Origin: Opitutales bacterium
GTDB taxonomy: Bacteria; Verrucomicrobiota; Verrucomicrobiia; Opitutales; JAJFLR01
Assembly (NCBI GenBank): GCA_021772565.1
Contig: JAJFLR010000030.1
Location: 44,031 to 108,030 of the forward strand
DNA length: 64,000 nucleotides
Reading direction: 5' to 3'
This document shows positions 46,041 to 53,272 of the stretch, one piece after another (position 1 is the stretch's first letter; each line of letters opens with the position of its first letter). The notes under the pieces were generated by a model, which was not told the DNA's origin, ran no database searches, and worked only from the letters and a program-made list of their open reading frames with translations. The position numbers and the translations under genes were made by a program.

Positions 46041-47138
46041 TTAAGCGGTTTTTTTGTTAATAATCTCTTCTTCTATTTTTTCAAAATCGGTAATGCTTTC
46101 AGCCAACATTATTAGTCGATCATTCTCAGAAATCACCAACGTTTTTGGAGGATTGAGAATGTATTGACCCTCGTGAATGATACCAATGACTTGTAAATTT
46201 ATGGGATGATTCAATATCGCCACTTGAATGTCAAAAACTTTCGATCCTTTTAATCGAGTTTGTGAAATATAAAATTGGCTGCCAACCTTATTGCTGATTA
46301 TTTGGCTAAAAATCTCCTGAATCCCCGGATAAAGAAATTCCTGAACCAATAGACAGTCAGAAACACCGTCAGAAGAGACGATGCCATCCGTGTCCGCCCG
46401 TTTCATCATTTTTTGATTTTGGTTACTGACAAGTTCGGCAACAACTTTTATCGATTTGCCAATTTCCTTTTCAATCATTTCAATTATCGCGCTGCAGGCA
46501 AATGTGACAGCGTCAGTTTCCGGATTCCCCGGTTCCCTGGATAGAACAAAAACACCTTCACATTCCGTGATGTTCGCTTTATTGAGAACCTCTTCCTTTA
46601 TTGGGTTTCCGTAAACAAATTCCACTTTCAAATGGCGCAATACTTCAGGCAGTTCTTTCAGGTGGTCCGTTACCAATACAACAGGATTGTCAGTATAACT
46701 CCCACTTGATCGTAGCTCCTCCACCAAGTGAGTGATCTTTTCCTCAGAAGGATAGTTGCAAATAATAATATGTTTTTTCTTTCTAATATTCATTAAACCT
46801 TTTCTTTTTTTAGCGACACGTTCCATCATCACCTCGACCAGACTTCCCAATAAAAAACCGAGCAATCCAATACCAAATATAAAGGACGGATACGAAATAA
46901 AAAATCGTCCGACAAATGTCTGTGCATAATAATCGCCATAGCCGACGGTCGTCATTGTCACCATCGCCCACCAAATCGAATCGGTCCACGTTAGCCCTTC
47001 TTGAACGCCACGCTCTGCAAAATAAAATCCTGTGCCAAATAACAGATTCATAAAAACAGCCAGGAGTAAAATCCTCGCGATTCTCGCTTCCGTCAAAGCT
47101 GTACTCATTAACCATTTGTAGATTAGTTTGAAGAACAT
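46041..47138 (-). CDS. Two-helix potassium channel with cytoplasmic RCK (TrkA-N) domain
   Basis: The 365-residue protein has TM1 (about residues 22-42), a pore helix and the selectivity filter T64-V-G-Y-G-D69, TM2 (about 78-103), then from about 120 an RCK domain with H-I-I-I-C-N-Y-P-S, D-H-L-K-E-L-P and L-S-R-E-P-G-N-P-E-T-D, and a C-terminal regulatory lobe. This is the MthK/Kch-like architecture; ligands of such domains include Ca, nucleotides and other small molecules. The nucleotide motif GxGxxG is poor (C-N-Y-P-S-E), so NAD binding is doubtful. It sits inside the PspA/polyamine cluster. Confidence 0.92.
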   Translation of the reverse strand: MFFKLIYKWLMSTALTEARIARILLLAVFMNLLFGTGFYFAERGVQEGLTWTDSIWWAMVTMTTVGYGDYYAQTFVGRFFISYPSFIFGIGLLGFLLGSLVEVMMERVAKKRKGLMNIRKKKHIIICNYPSEEKITHLVEELRSSGSYTDNPVVLVTDHLKELPEVLRHLKVEFVYGNPIKEEVLNKANITECEGVFVLSREPGNPETDAVTFACSAIIEMIEKEIGKSIKVVAELVSNQNQKMMKRADTDGIVSSDGVSDCLLVQEFLYPGIQEIFSQIISNKVGSQFYISQTRLKGSKVFDIQVAILNHPINLQVIGIIHEGQYILNPPKTLVISENDRLIMLAESITDFEKIEEEIINKKTA

Positions 47139-47202
47139 TTTGTGTAACTACCTACCTCATTGAGGTTATTATATTTCATCTCGATTTGTAATAATTCTTT
47201 TG

Positions 47203-47369
47203 GCCACAGATGAAACACAGATTTAACTATTACGGTAAGTAGACTTGTTCCCTAAACCTCTGTGTGTTGACGAGAAATCATGTCGCCGAAACGGAGGACT
47301 AGGGACAGTCCTCCCTCCCTTATTAATCTTAAAAATAAATCTGTGTTCAATCTGTGTTTCATCTGTGGC
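47203..47369. repeat. Inverted-repeat unit with CACAGATGAAACACAGATT arms, no gene
   Basis: The 21 bases at 47203-47223 (gccacagatgaaacacagat plus t) are the exact reverse complement of 47349-47369. Between them, 47292-47322 or so carries one TAGGGAC-type hairpin (ggaggactagggacagtcct). The arms are of the same kind as those around the GxxExxY gene at 7.4 kb. The unit separates the potassium-channel gene from its upstream neighbour in the cluster. Confidence 0.7.
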
Positions 47370-47436
47370 TTAATTTAATATTTGTGATTTAGAATTCTTA
47401 ACTACATATTATAGGTAGATAGTTACCATTTTGTTT

Positions 47437-48252
47437 TTAAATCAATAACAATAACCAGAGAGGAGAAATATAAAAAGGATCCCGATAGGAATAATAATAA
47501 TCTACCGGATAATGTTCGAACTCTACTTGCTCTACATATTGCTGAGGCGTTTTATCAGAATTGTCAGCATCATCGTTATCATAATGCTGAATCGTTTTGG
47601 TCAAATCAGCTTCACGCTGATGTAACTCAATAATCAATTCCGCTCCCTGAACAATAACGTCTTCGATTACTGACTCAGCAGAAGTCTCTTCATATCCCAA
47701 CTGCTCCCACTGCAAGGCATTATTACAGATAGCTACAATATCATCCCAAACACTTCCGAGCAGCAAATCAAATTGCCAGCCAACAGCATTGCGCCCGAAT
47801 CTCCCCTCGCTAATAAAACTCATAAAAACAATTTCCACAGGATCCATTTTTTTGTAGGAAGCCACCGCGACACGCAAATCTTCCCAACGTTCATCAGACA
47901 AATAATGTTTCCAGGCTGAAGCATCTTCGTAGTCAAAATAATCAGCAAAGGCAAACTCACCCGATGCCAAATCCACTGCACAATAAATATCAAAAATGTT
48001 AAGGTATTCACTGTAACGCTTCATGAAATTGCTTAGTACTTCACGACCTTTTTCAGTTGGAATATATTGGCATTCATCTTTTATTGTGACATATTCTTTT
48101 GACATCAGCCAAATGAGGATCGGTTCAAGATCGGCCTCTTCATCGCGCATCAATACATCAAATGCGATCGGTTTGTTGATCATATATTCGAGTAAATAAA
48201 TACCCGCGTATTGCTTACGTTTTTCTTCGCTGACAGAATATCTTTGAGTCAT
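47437..48252 (-). CDS. Uncharacterised acidic protein of the PspA/polyamine cluster
   Basis: The 271-residue protein has no signal peptide and is rich in Asp, Glu, Tyr and Trp. The first 75 residues look like a small winged-helix-type fold (L-L-E-Y-M-I-N-K-P, I-L-I-W-L-M-S-K-E-Y-V and Y-I-P-T-E-K-G-R-E-V-L-S). The middle part has an S-F-I-S-E-G-R-F-G-R-N-A-V-G-W-Q-F-D-L-L motif. The C terminus ends in a Tyr-rich stretch and a short hydrophobic tail (P-L-W-L-L-L-L-I) that may dock to membrane. I do not recognise the family. It is 17 bases after the DUF350 gene, so it belongs to the cluster. Confidence 0.7.
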   Translation of the reverse strand: MTQRYSVSEEKRKQYAGIYLLEYMINKPIAFDVLMRDEEADLEPILIWLMSKEYVTIKDECQYIPTEKGREVLSNFMKRYSEYLNIFDIYCAVDLASGEFAFADYFDYEDASAWKHYLSDERWEDLRVAVASYKKMDPVEIVFMSFISEGRFGRNAVGWQFDLLLGSVWDDIVAICNNALQWEQLGYEETSAESVIEDVIVQGAELIIELHQREADLTKTIQHYDNDDADNSDKTPQQYVEQVEFEHYPVDYYYSYRDPFYISPLWLLLLI

Positions 48253-48269
48253 TTTTGGATTACTTTTTT

Positions 48270-49169
48270 TTAAATCAAACTAGTCAGTATAAAAGCAAGG
48301 CCCAAAGCCGCGCTGCCTTCTATAATAGCCGCGCCCCAGTTGCGATCCTTACTGATCTCTTCATCGAGAAGCGAACCTGGCAAAATAATTTTATCAACCA
48401 GATAACGACAGGTTAACAATAAAAATGAACTGATAACAAACCAGACTGCTAAACCGAGCAATGAATCGGATTTCATCAGGTAGCCCGACAATATTAACCC
48501 TATCGCTGATAATGTCATACCAAACGAAACACCGGCGGCAACATTGTCTTGCTCAATCTCTTTGTGCAAATCATAACGACTGACCTTCTGATACAGAAAC
48601 GCGAAAACTATGAATGCCAGTTGTCCAATAATAAAATAAACGATCGTGCTGACTAGCCCTATTAAGAAAGAATTTTCTTCTCCGGTTAAAGCTGCTCTAA
48701 CCATCAATGCCGATCCGATAAATGCACCACACTGAACCGCTCCTGTTCCGATATTCTTATCTTCAATAATCTCTTTAACATTAGAGAATTGATATAGTAG
48801 GAGCTTGTCATTGATCACCCTGGCAGCTTGCAGTAATAAAATTCCAATAAAACTCCAGAGCGCTGTCTCCCAGAGATCAAGCAGCAAATCTTTGGTGGGA
48901 GAATCCGTAGGCTCAGCAACCGAATTTGAACTTAACATACTCCATACGATAATGCCGAGTCCAAGAATATAACCGCCAAAGGAAACAGCGACTGCTTTGT
49001 TATCTTTTTTAGTGAATTCTTCACTTAAATTGTAAGGCGTTGACCAATCATAAATTAATTTTCCAACATAAAAGATCAACACAGCCAGCAACAGATAAAT
49101 TGCACCTTGTGGATTTAAAAGCTCAAAAGCTTCTTCAGTATTAAACCAAATTTTAAATTGTTCGTTCAT
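48270..49169 (-). CDS. DUF350 membrane protein with two DUF350 units (YjfL-like)
   Basis: The 299-residue protein has about eight membrane helices in two similar halves. Each half repeats the family core: N-K-A-V-A-V-S-F-G-G-Y-I-L-G-L-G-I near residue 58 and N-V-A-A-G-V-S-F-G-M-T-L-S-A-I-G-L near residue 207, so the gene contains two fused DUF350 units where E. coli YjfL has one. Function is unknown; DUF350 genes recur with PspA/YjfJ, spermidine synthase and SpeD. Cys/His metal motifs are absent. Both neighbours are within 25 bases. Confidence 0.88.
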   Translation of the reverse strand: MNEQFKIWFNTEEAFELLNPQGAIYLLLAVLIFYVGKLIYDWSTPYNLSEEFTKKDNKAVAVSFGGYILGLGIIVWSMLSSNSVAEPTDSPTKDLLLDLWETALWSFIGILLLQAARVINDKLLLYQFSNVKEIIEDKNIGTGAVQCGAFIGSALMVRAALTGEENSFLIGLVSTIVYFIIGQLAFIVFAFLYQKVSRYDLHKEIEQDNVAAGVSFGMTLSAIGLILSGYLMKSDSLLGLAVWFVISSFLLLTCRYLVDKIILPGSLLDEEISKDRNWGAAIIEGSAALGLAFILTSLI

Positions 49170-49193
49170 AATTGTTTGAAATCAGAAATTATA

Positions 49194-50039
49194 TTATTTC
49201 CCGGAAAATGATCTACCACTTCTTGAACTACTGCTGCTGCGAACACTGGGTCGAGACGGTCTCTTGCTACCAAAACCTCCTGACTTTATCTGTTTGGATG
49301 GATTTCTCGATTGAAAACTTTTTTGCGTGCTAGTTGGTTTTCGCAGTGGCGCTTTAATGCTTGATGCGGATTTTGTCGCATTTGGCGATTTGACAGAATT
49401 CTTGATCGAACTGTTATTCGTTTTGGAATAAGAGGTCGACTTGGTCATTGGCGCGACGTTCTGCCGGTACGATCGATGTGGCACAGGCCTATATGCAGAA
49501 TAATATGAAGGATAATAACCATAGCGCCAAGGCGACGCATAATACCGATGTGAACTAAAGAGGTAAGACATTAATAAAAAATCAGTGACGCCAAAGGATG
49601 ATCTGTGGTAATGATTTTGCCCGTACATTTGCTCATTTCCATGAATCTGCACATTCGCCTGATCACTGGTTTTCTCTATCTCAACAACAGCCACTTCCTG
49701 CTCTTCGCCGCTGGCGACCTCAACCGTCAATGAAAACCCGCGAATATTTTCCTCACCATATTCAGTGACTTTGATGTAATCAACTTTATCGTCCTCATTC
49801 AAATCGAGATTGTTCACGCCTCGACTCTTGTCATTGATCAAACGTTCCAAATGCTCGGCATCTTTAGCTTCTTTAACCAAGACGCCAACTGCCTGTAAGT
49901 CCAGATTGTCTGATGCCATTACTGTAGTTTCCTCTACATTAATATTGTAGTTATCCTTCTTATGACAGCTAGGAGCAAAATTGATCAAACCAATTAAAAT
50001 CAAAAAGCCGATAAGGTATTTATAAAAATGATCACCCAT
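49194..50039 (-). CDS. Putative lipoprotein with Asn/Asp-rich domain and Ser/Lys/Arg-rich tail
   Basis: The 281-residue protein begins with a hydrophobic signal segment (about residues 9-22) followed by A-P-S-C-H-K-K, a plausible lipobox with Cys25. A folded acidic domain (about 40-130) carries L-D-L-N-E-D-D-K-V-D-Y-I-K-V near residue 80, like an EF-hand-type Ca loop (D-x-N-x-D-D-x-x-D). Next is a Tyr-rich segment (Y-Y-A-S-P-W-R-Y-G-Y-Y-P-S-Y-Y, about 165-180), and the last 90 residues are strongly basic and Ser-rich. I do not recognise the family. It is the most upstream member of the continuous part of the cluster, 24 bases before the DUF350 gene. Confidence 0.7.
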   Translation of the reverse strand: MGDHFYKYLIGFLILIGLINFAPSCHKKDNYNINVEETTVMASDNLDLQAVGVLVKEAKDAEHLERLINDKSRGVNNLDLNEDDKVDYIKVTEYGEENIRGFSLTVEVASGEEQEVAVVEIEKTSDQANVQIHGNEQMYGQNHYHRSSFGVTDFLLMSYLFSSHRYYASPWRYGYYPSYYSAYRPVPHRSYRQNVAPMTKSTSYSKTNNSSIKNSVKSPNATKSASSIKAPLRKPTSTQKSFQSRNPSKQIKSGGFGSKRPSRPSVRSSSSSRSGRSFSGK

Positions 50040-50377
50040 ATAATTGCATGCTTTTCAGATCAGCATTAATAGCAAGATAAAACCCTGCTAACCCTTGTGG
50101 CAGGATGCAAATAATAGTGTGGGATCAAATTTAGAATGGCAGGTCGCTTCGTCGATACCTGGTACTTTGCGTTCATTTCCTTTTCGAGATTATCTTTTTT
50201 TCTCTCGCCCGCTTCGCTCAAGACGCCAAGATCGCCAAGATTTTTTTTGTTTTTATTTTTTGTACCGAGGAATGAAATGACAACATCTTTCAATTTTATT
50301 TGAGCTTTGTAGTTTGTACCGAGACTGTAAGTCGACATCCTTCAATTTTTATTATCCTGTCAGAAATTGCTTTTAAA
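50040..50377. other. Spacer between the lipoprotein gene and the PEP-CTERM terminator
   Basis: This should hold the promoter of the leftward PspA/polyamine run, but I cannot place it. From about 50195 the sequence (ctctcgcccgcttcgctcaa, gacgccaagatcgccaagat, gtaagtcgacatccttcaat) matches the spacer left of the second PEP-CTERM cassette (about 52070-52190), showing that the duplicated block extends beyond the genes. No gene is seen. Confidence 0.55.
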
Positions 50378-50412
50378 ATAAAAAACCCCGGTATTTGAAT
50401 ATCCGGGGTTTT
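50378..50412 (-). terminator. Rho-independent terminator of PEP-CTERM gene 1
   Basis: On the minus strand aaaaccccgg and ccggggtttt form a ten-base stem, extended by four more pairs past a bulge, followed by a T-rich run. It lies about 25 bases after the stop codon of the PEP-CTERM gene. An almost identical terminator follows the second PEP-CTERM gene. Confidence 0.85.
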
Positions 50413-50437
50413 AGATTTCTTAAAGATATTCTTTCGG

Positions 50438-51160
50438 CTATTTTTTCGATCGGGTTTTATTTCCCGAACGTTGGCGATAATAAGCCAATCCGAGTGCGCC
50501 AAGGCCGAGAGCAGCGGCGTAATCTGCGGGTTCGGGTACGGCACCAACGGTAATAGCTGTGCCCGGTGTATTATCAAAAAACCCAGACCCGAGAAACTTT
50601 AGCGTCTTTGATGATGCATTCCAGTCCACGAACATATACCCATACTCACCATCGCCGTTTTTAAAAGCAATAGCACCATTCGGTCGATCGATGATCCATG
50701 CCCGGACATTACCGAAAAGCCCACTTGTGATATCACCATAGCCGAAAAAAAAAGTTTCGTCGACTGTGGAGCCGGCCGCAAAGTATTGGAGTGAGTCATA
50801 CCCAACGGTTCCATATTCAGTAGCCCAAGCATTACCGCCGAATTCGGTTGCTCTAACTGTCCCGACCCCTGCGGTGTTGCCGACGAAAGTGAAGGAATCG
50901 GCTGGAGAAGAGCTTTGCGATATATCAACTTGTACCGACAACCCGAGAGAGCCTGTACCCGCAGCGTTCAAAGTGGATCCTGATGTAAGAGTTCCAACGT
51001 CAAGCATTGTTATGGCAGCAGAACTTATCGCCGTTTGTCCCAACACCCCCGACAACACCGCCAGCCCCTGTGATTCCAGCGTATATTTCTGTAATCTGTT
51101 CATTATCGATTTCCGTTGATATGATACTTTGTTCAGTTTTTTTATTTGTACTTGCTTCAT
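50438..51160 (-). CDS. PEP-CTERM sorting domain protein 1
   Basis: The 240-residue exported protein has the signal peptide core L-A-V-L-S-G-V-L-G-Q-T-A-I-S-S-A (residues 32-47). A Gly/Thr/Ser-rich beta-type body ends in a PEP-CTERM tail: V-P-E-P-A-D-Y-A-A, hydrophobic A-L-G-L-G-A-L-G-L-A-Y-Y and a basic end R-Q-R-S-G-N-K-T-R-S-K-K. This tail is processed by an exosortase/archaeosortase-type enzyme; no exosortase gene is in the window. Either Met1 (51160) or Met20 (51103) may be the start; the twenty extra residues are conserved in the paralog, so I keep the longer form. It is a paralog of the gene at 52257, with similar ends and an unrelated middle. Confidence 0.9.
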   Translation of the reverse strand: MKQVQIKKLNKVSYQRKSIMNRLQKYTLESQGLAVLSGVLGQTAISSAAITMLDVGTLTSGSTLNAAGTGSLGLSVQVDISQSSSPADSFTFVGNTAGVGTVRATEFGGNAWATEYGTVGYDSLQYFAAGSTVDETFFFGYGDITSGLFGNVRAWIIDRPNGAIAFKNGDGEYGYMFVDWNASSKTLKFLGSGFFDNTPGTAITVGAVPEPADYAAALGLGALGLAYYRQRSGNKTRSKK

Positions 51161-51195
51161 ATTTATTCCTTACATTTTGATTGTGATTAAATGTC

Positions 51196-51219
51196 TTCTG
51201 ACATTGTGCCAAAAGACGT
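51196..51219 (-). promoter_or_regulatory. Conserved 24-base motif upstream of PEP-CTERM gene 1
   Basis: On the gene's strand this reads acgtcttttggcacaatgtc and ends agaa. The same motif, with one change, stands at 53027-53050, exactly 36 bases from the first ATG in both cases, while flanking bases differ. TTTTGGCAC resembles the -24 part of a sigma-54 promoter, but the -12 part (CAGAA for TTGCA) is poor. Confidence 0.45.
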
Positions 51220-51619
51220 GCCGTGAAAGAATTTTTGAGACGAAGTCTCTTTGGAGAGCGGTGATTTATCACCGCTTTCGATCGTAATCGATAAAATCAT
51301 TTTTTGCTAATGACATTGAAAGTTTCCTGCATCGTTTTCCACAACGTCCTAAAGCGGCGCTGAAGCGCCGCACTCCAGAGAAGCTGCGCTTCAAAGATAT
51401 ACGAACAAGCCTTTTCGCAGATCCCTACTATCGTCATTAAGCTAAATCGTGTTGTCTGTTTGATTGATCGCTGTATGGTTGTTTTGGATGGCCCGGCTAT
51501 TCCCTGCTCATTAAACTGATAACCCAATGTATCAATCCCTTGAGAGAGTTTGCCGATAAATGTTTTGCCGGGATGTTTTTCCAACTGCAACGCGGTCAAC
51601 ACCTCGTTTGCAATTCGGA

Positions 51620-51722
51620 ATAAGGTAGGGATGCGTGTCCCTACGCATCCGTTTGTTGGACAAGAAAATGGCTTCGATGTTGAATTCGCGGACGGCTGGG
51701 GACAGCCGTCCCTACCTAAATT
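51620..51722. repeat. TAGGGAC...GTCCCTA repeat, inverted copy inside the RT remnant
   Basis: It contains the hairpins gtagggatgcgtgtccctac and gacggctggggacagccgtc with about 40 bases between. Read on the minus strand it lines up with the tandem units at 31847-32090, including the aaatttagg start (51714-51722 complement). It interrupts the reverse-transcriptase remnant just before the V-L-T-A-L motif. Confidence 0.65.
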
Positions 51723-51810
51723 TAGCAACGCGTCCTTAATGCAATTCCAATCAAACAGATAGCTTGACAACAACAGATTGGCTGTGAGGAGAGTCGGCAT
51801 TACACGTCCC

Positions 51811-51858
51811 GATTGCCCGATTGCCCGATTGCCAGATTGCCAGATTGCCAGATTGCCG
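51811..51858. repeat. Eight-base tandem repeat, six units
   Basis: The units are gattgccc twice, gattgcca three times and gattgccg once, all contiguous. The tract is too short and too regular to be a CRISPR array (no spacers). Such a tract is prone to copy-number change. Confidence 0.85.
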
Positions 51859-51914
51859 GTAATCAGATTATGCTGAAGTCGAGAAATATCTGCTAATGTG
51901 GTCAGTGTAATCAT

Positions 51915-52197
51915 ACTTTAAAAATGAATATCAGAAATTGAAGTAAATTGTTTATTTATGTCAATGGATTATTTGACAGAATTTATAACTACACTTAATT
52001 CTTCGTGCCAGATTATTACAATTATTATTGTTGTATTTCTTTGCGTTCTTTGCGCCTTTGCGAGATTAATCTTTTCTCTCGTCCGCTCTGCTCAAGACGC
52101 CAAGATCGCCAAGATTTTTTTTGAGATTTGTATTTTGTAGCGAGATTGTAAGTCGACATCCTTCAATTTTTTATCCTGTCAAAAATTGCTTTCAAAA
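51915..52197. other. Spacer with part of the duplicated PEP-CTERM block
   Basis: From about 52070 to 52190 it repeats the sequence found left of terminator 1 (ctcaagacgccaagatcgcc, gtaagtcgacatccttcaat, tttatcctgtca). Just before this, about 52030-52065, is tttgcgttctttgcgccttt, a common intergenic repeat type. No gene is seen. Confidence 0.55.
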
Positions 52198-52231
52198 CAA
52201 AAAACCCCGGTATTTGAATAACCGGGGTTTT
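52198..52231 (-). terminator. Rho-independent terminator of PEP-CTERM gene 2
   Basis: On the minus strand aaaaccccgg pairs with ccggggtttt, with a short extension past a bulge and a following T-rich run. It lies 26 bases after the PEP-CTERM stop codon and is nearly identical to the terminator at 50378-50412. Confidence 0.85.
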
Positions 52232-52256
52232 AGATTTCTTAAAGCTATTCTTCCTC

Positions 52257-52991
52257 CTATTTTTTTGCTCTGGTTTTATTTCCCGGACGGCGGCGGTAGT
52301 AGGCCAATCCGAGGGCGCCGAGACCTAGAGCTGCGGCGTATTCGGACGGTTCCGGGACGGCAACAGCAGTTACAACTATCCCTGTAGAGGCTGTTGACTC
52401 AATACTCCCTCCCAAGATGGTCAAAGTTTTCGCGGATACATCCCAATCGACATTGAAGAAGCCAAATTGATTGTCGCCAGTTTTGAAGCCGATGGCGCCG
52501 TTACGATCGATAGTCCAGTCACCCAGGGCACCACCTGAGAGAGATCTATACACAAAGGCATAAGTGAGATCTGGACGCGTGTCCAATGAGCCATCAACCG
52601 TGCTACCGACAGAGTAGAAATGAGCCGATTGTAGGAACCCGGAAGCCGCGGAGAATATCTCTGAGCCCAGTGACAGTGAACTGAGGAAAAGTTGAGGGCC
52701 AAGAGTGGGAGAGCTGTAAGCAGTGAAGGCGATTACGTCGTCGATGTCGTTGATTGATGCGTCAAGGAGATAGCCAGCGGTATCGCCCGCAGTGCCTCCC
52801 CCCACGGCGACAAAAGTCTCACCGACATTCGGTCCGTCCAAATTAAGATTTATGACACCCGCCGAGCATATCGCCGTTTGGCTCAAGACCCATGACAACA
52901 CTGCCAGACTTTGTGATCCCAGCGCATATTTCTGCAATCTGTTCATTATCGGTTTCCGTTGATTTGATACATTGTTCAGTTTTATTTTCAT
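52257..52991 (-). CDS. PEP-CTERM sorting domain protein 2
   Basis: The 244-residue exported protein has an N-terminal block K-L-N-N-V-S-N-Q-R-K-P-I-M-N-R-L-Q-K-Y and the signal core L-A-V-L-S-W-V-L-S-Q-T-A-I-C-S-A. The tail V-P-E-P-S-E-Y-A-A-A-L-G-L-G-A-L-G-L-A-Y-Y and R-R-R-P-G-N-K-T-R-A-K-K is almost that of the paralog at 50438. The bodies differ almost throughout apart from a shared G-D-W-T-I-D-R-N-G-A-I-G-F-K-T-G-D-N-Q-F-G-type stretch (I-I-D-R-P-N-G-A-I-A-F-K-N-G-D in the paralog). Likely surface or matrix protein after exosortase processing. Start choice as for the paralog (first Met; Met16 also possible). Confidence 0.9.
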   Translation of the reverse strand: MKIKLNNVSNQRKPIMNRLQKYALGSQSLAVLSWVLSQTAICSAGVINLNLDGPNVGETFVAVGGGTAGDTAGYLLDASINDIDDVIAFTAYSSPTLGPQLFLSSLSLGSEIFSAASGFLQSAHFYSVGSTVDGSLDTRPDLTYAFVYRSLSGGALGDWTIDRNGAIGFKTGDNQFGFFNVDWDVSAKTLTILGGSIESTASTGIVVTAVAVPEPSEYAAALGLGALGLAYYRRRPGNKTRAKK

Positions 52992-53026
52992 AATTATAAT
53001 TATATTTATTTTTTTATTTAAAAGTT

Positions 53027-53050
53027 TTCTGACGTTGTGCCAAAAGACGT
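53027..53050 (-). promoter_or_regulatory. Conserved 24-base motif upstream of PEP-CTERM gene 2
   Basis: It matches the motif at 51196-51219 in 23 of 24 bases and lies at the same 36-base distance from the first ATG. Its conservation, when adjacent sequence is not conserved, suggests a shared promoter or operator for PEP-CTERM genes. Nothing else is recognised in 53051-53272, which is AT-rich. Confidence 0.45.
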
Positions 53051-53272
53051 TTCTAGTAATTTCATAGTTGGGATGCGTTTAGAGAATTTTTGATTTAAGA
53101 TTTAATTCAGATATGTGATTAGGTGTTTAATTCTACAATCTGTTAATGCTGTCAGTGTATGCATGTTCAAACATAGATTATCAAGCAAGGGGGTATATCT
53201 TTATATTAGTCAAGGGATTATTTAATATAAATTCTGAACTAATAACATGGCAAGTATTATAGCTCATCCAGT

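Larger units (their letters stand above)
51297..51914 (-). pseudogene. Reverse-transcriptase C-terminal remnant split by repeats
   Basis: The part from about 51610 down to 51300 reads V-L-T-A-L-Q-L-E-K-H-P-G-K-T-F-I-G-K-L and G-I-D-T-L-G-Y-Q-F-N-E-Q-G-I, the C-terminal end of the RT palm/thumb of RNA-directed DNA polymerases (K-H-P-x-K-T-F-I-G and F-x-x-L-G-Y). The catalytic YxDD region is missing. The upstream part of the frame is a TAGGGAC-type repeat (51620-51722) and an eight-base tandem repeat (51811-51858), not protein. It is a dead fragment. The RT subclass (group II-like, DGR or other) cannot be decided. Confidence 0.55.

Noticed and set aside
50066..50338. 90-residue minus-strand frame left of the first terminator
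   Set aside because: It covers the duplicated non-coding spacer; the second cassette does not keep the frame.
51811..51858. Possible CRISPR-like array
   Set aside because: The eight-base units are contiguous with no spacers, and no cas genes exist in the window; it is a simple tandem repeat.
50438..52991. Diversity-generating retroelement (RT remnant between two proteins with variable middles)
   Set aside because: The RT lacks its catalytic part. The two PEP-CTERM bodies differ everywhere rather than at adenines of a short variable region, and no template repeat was seen.
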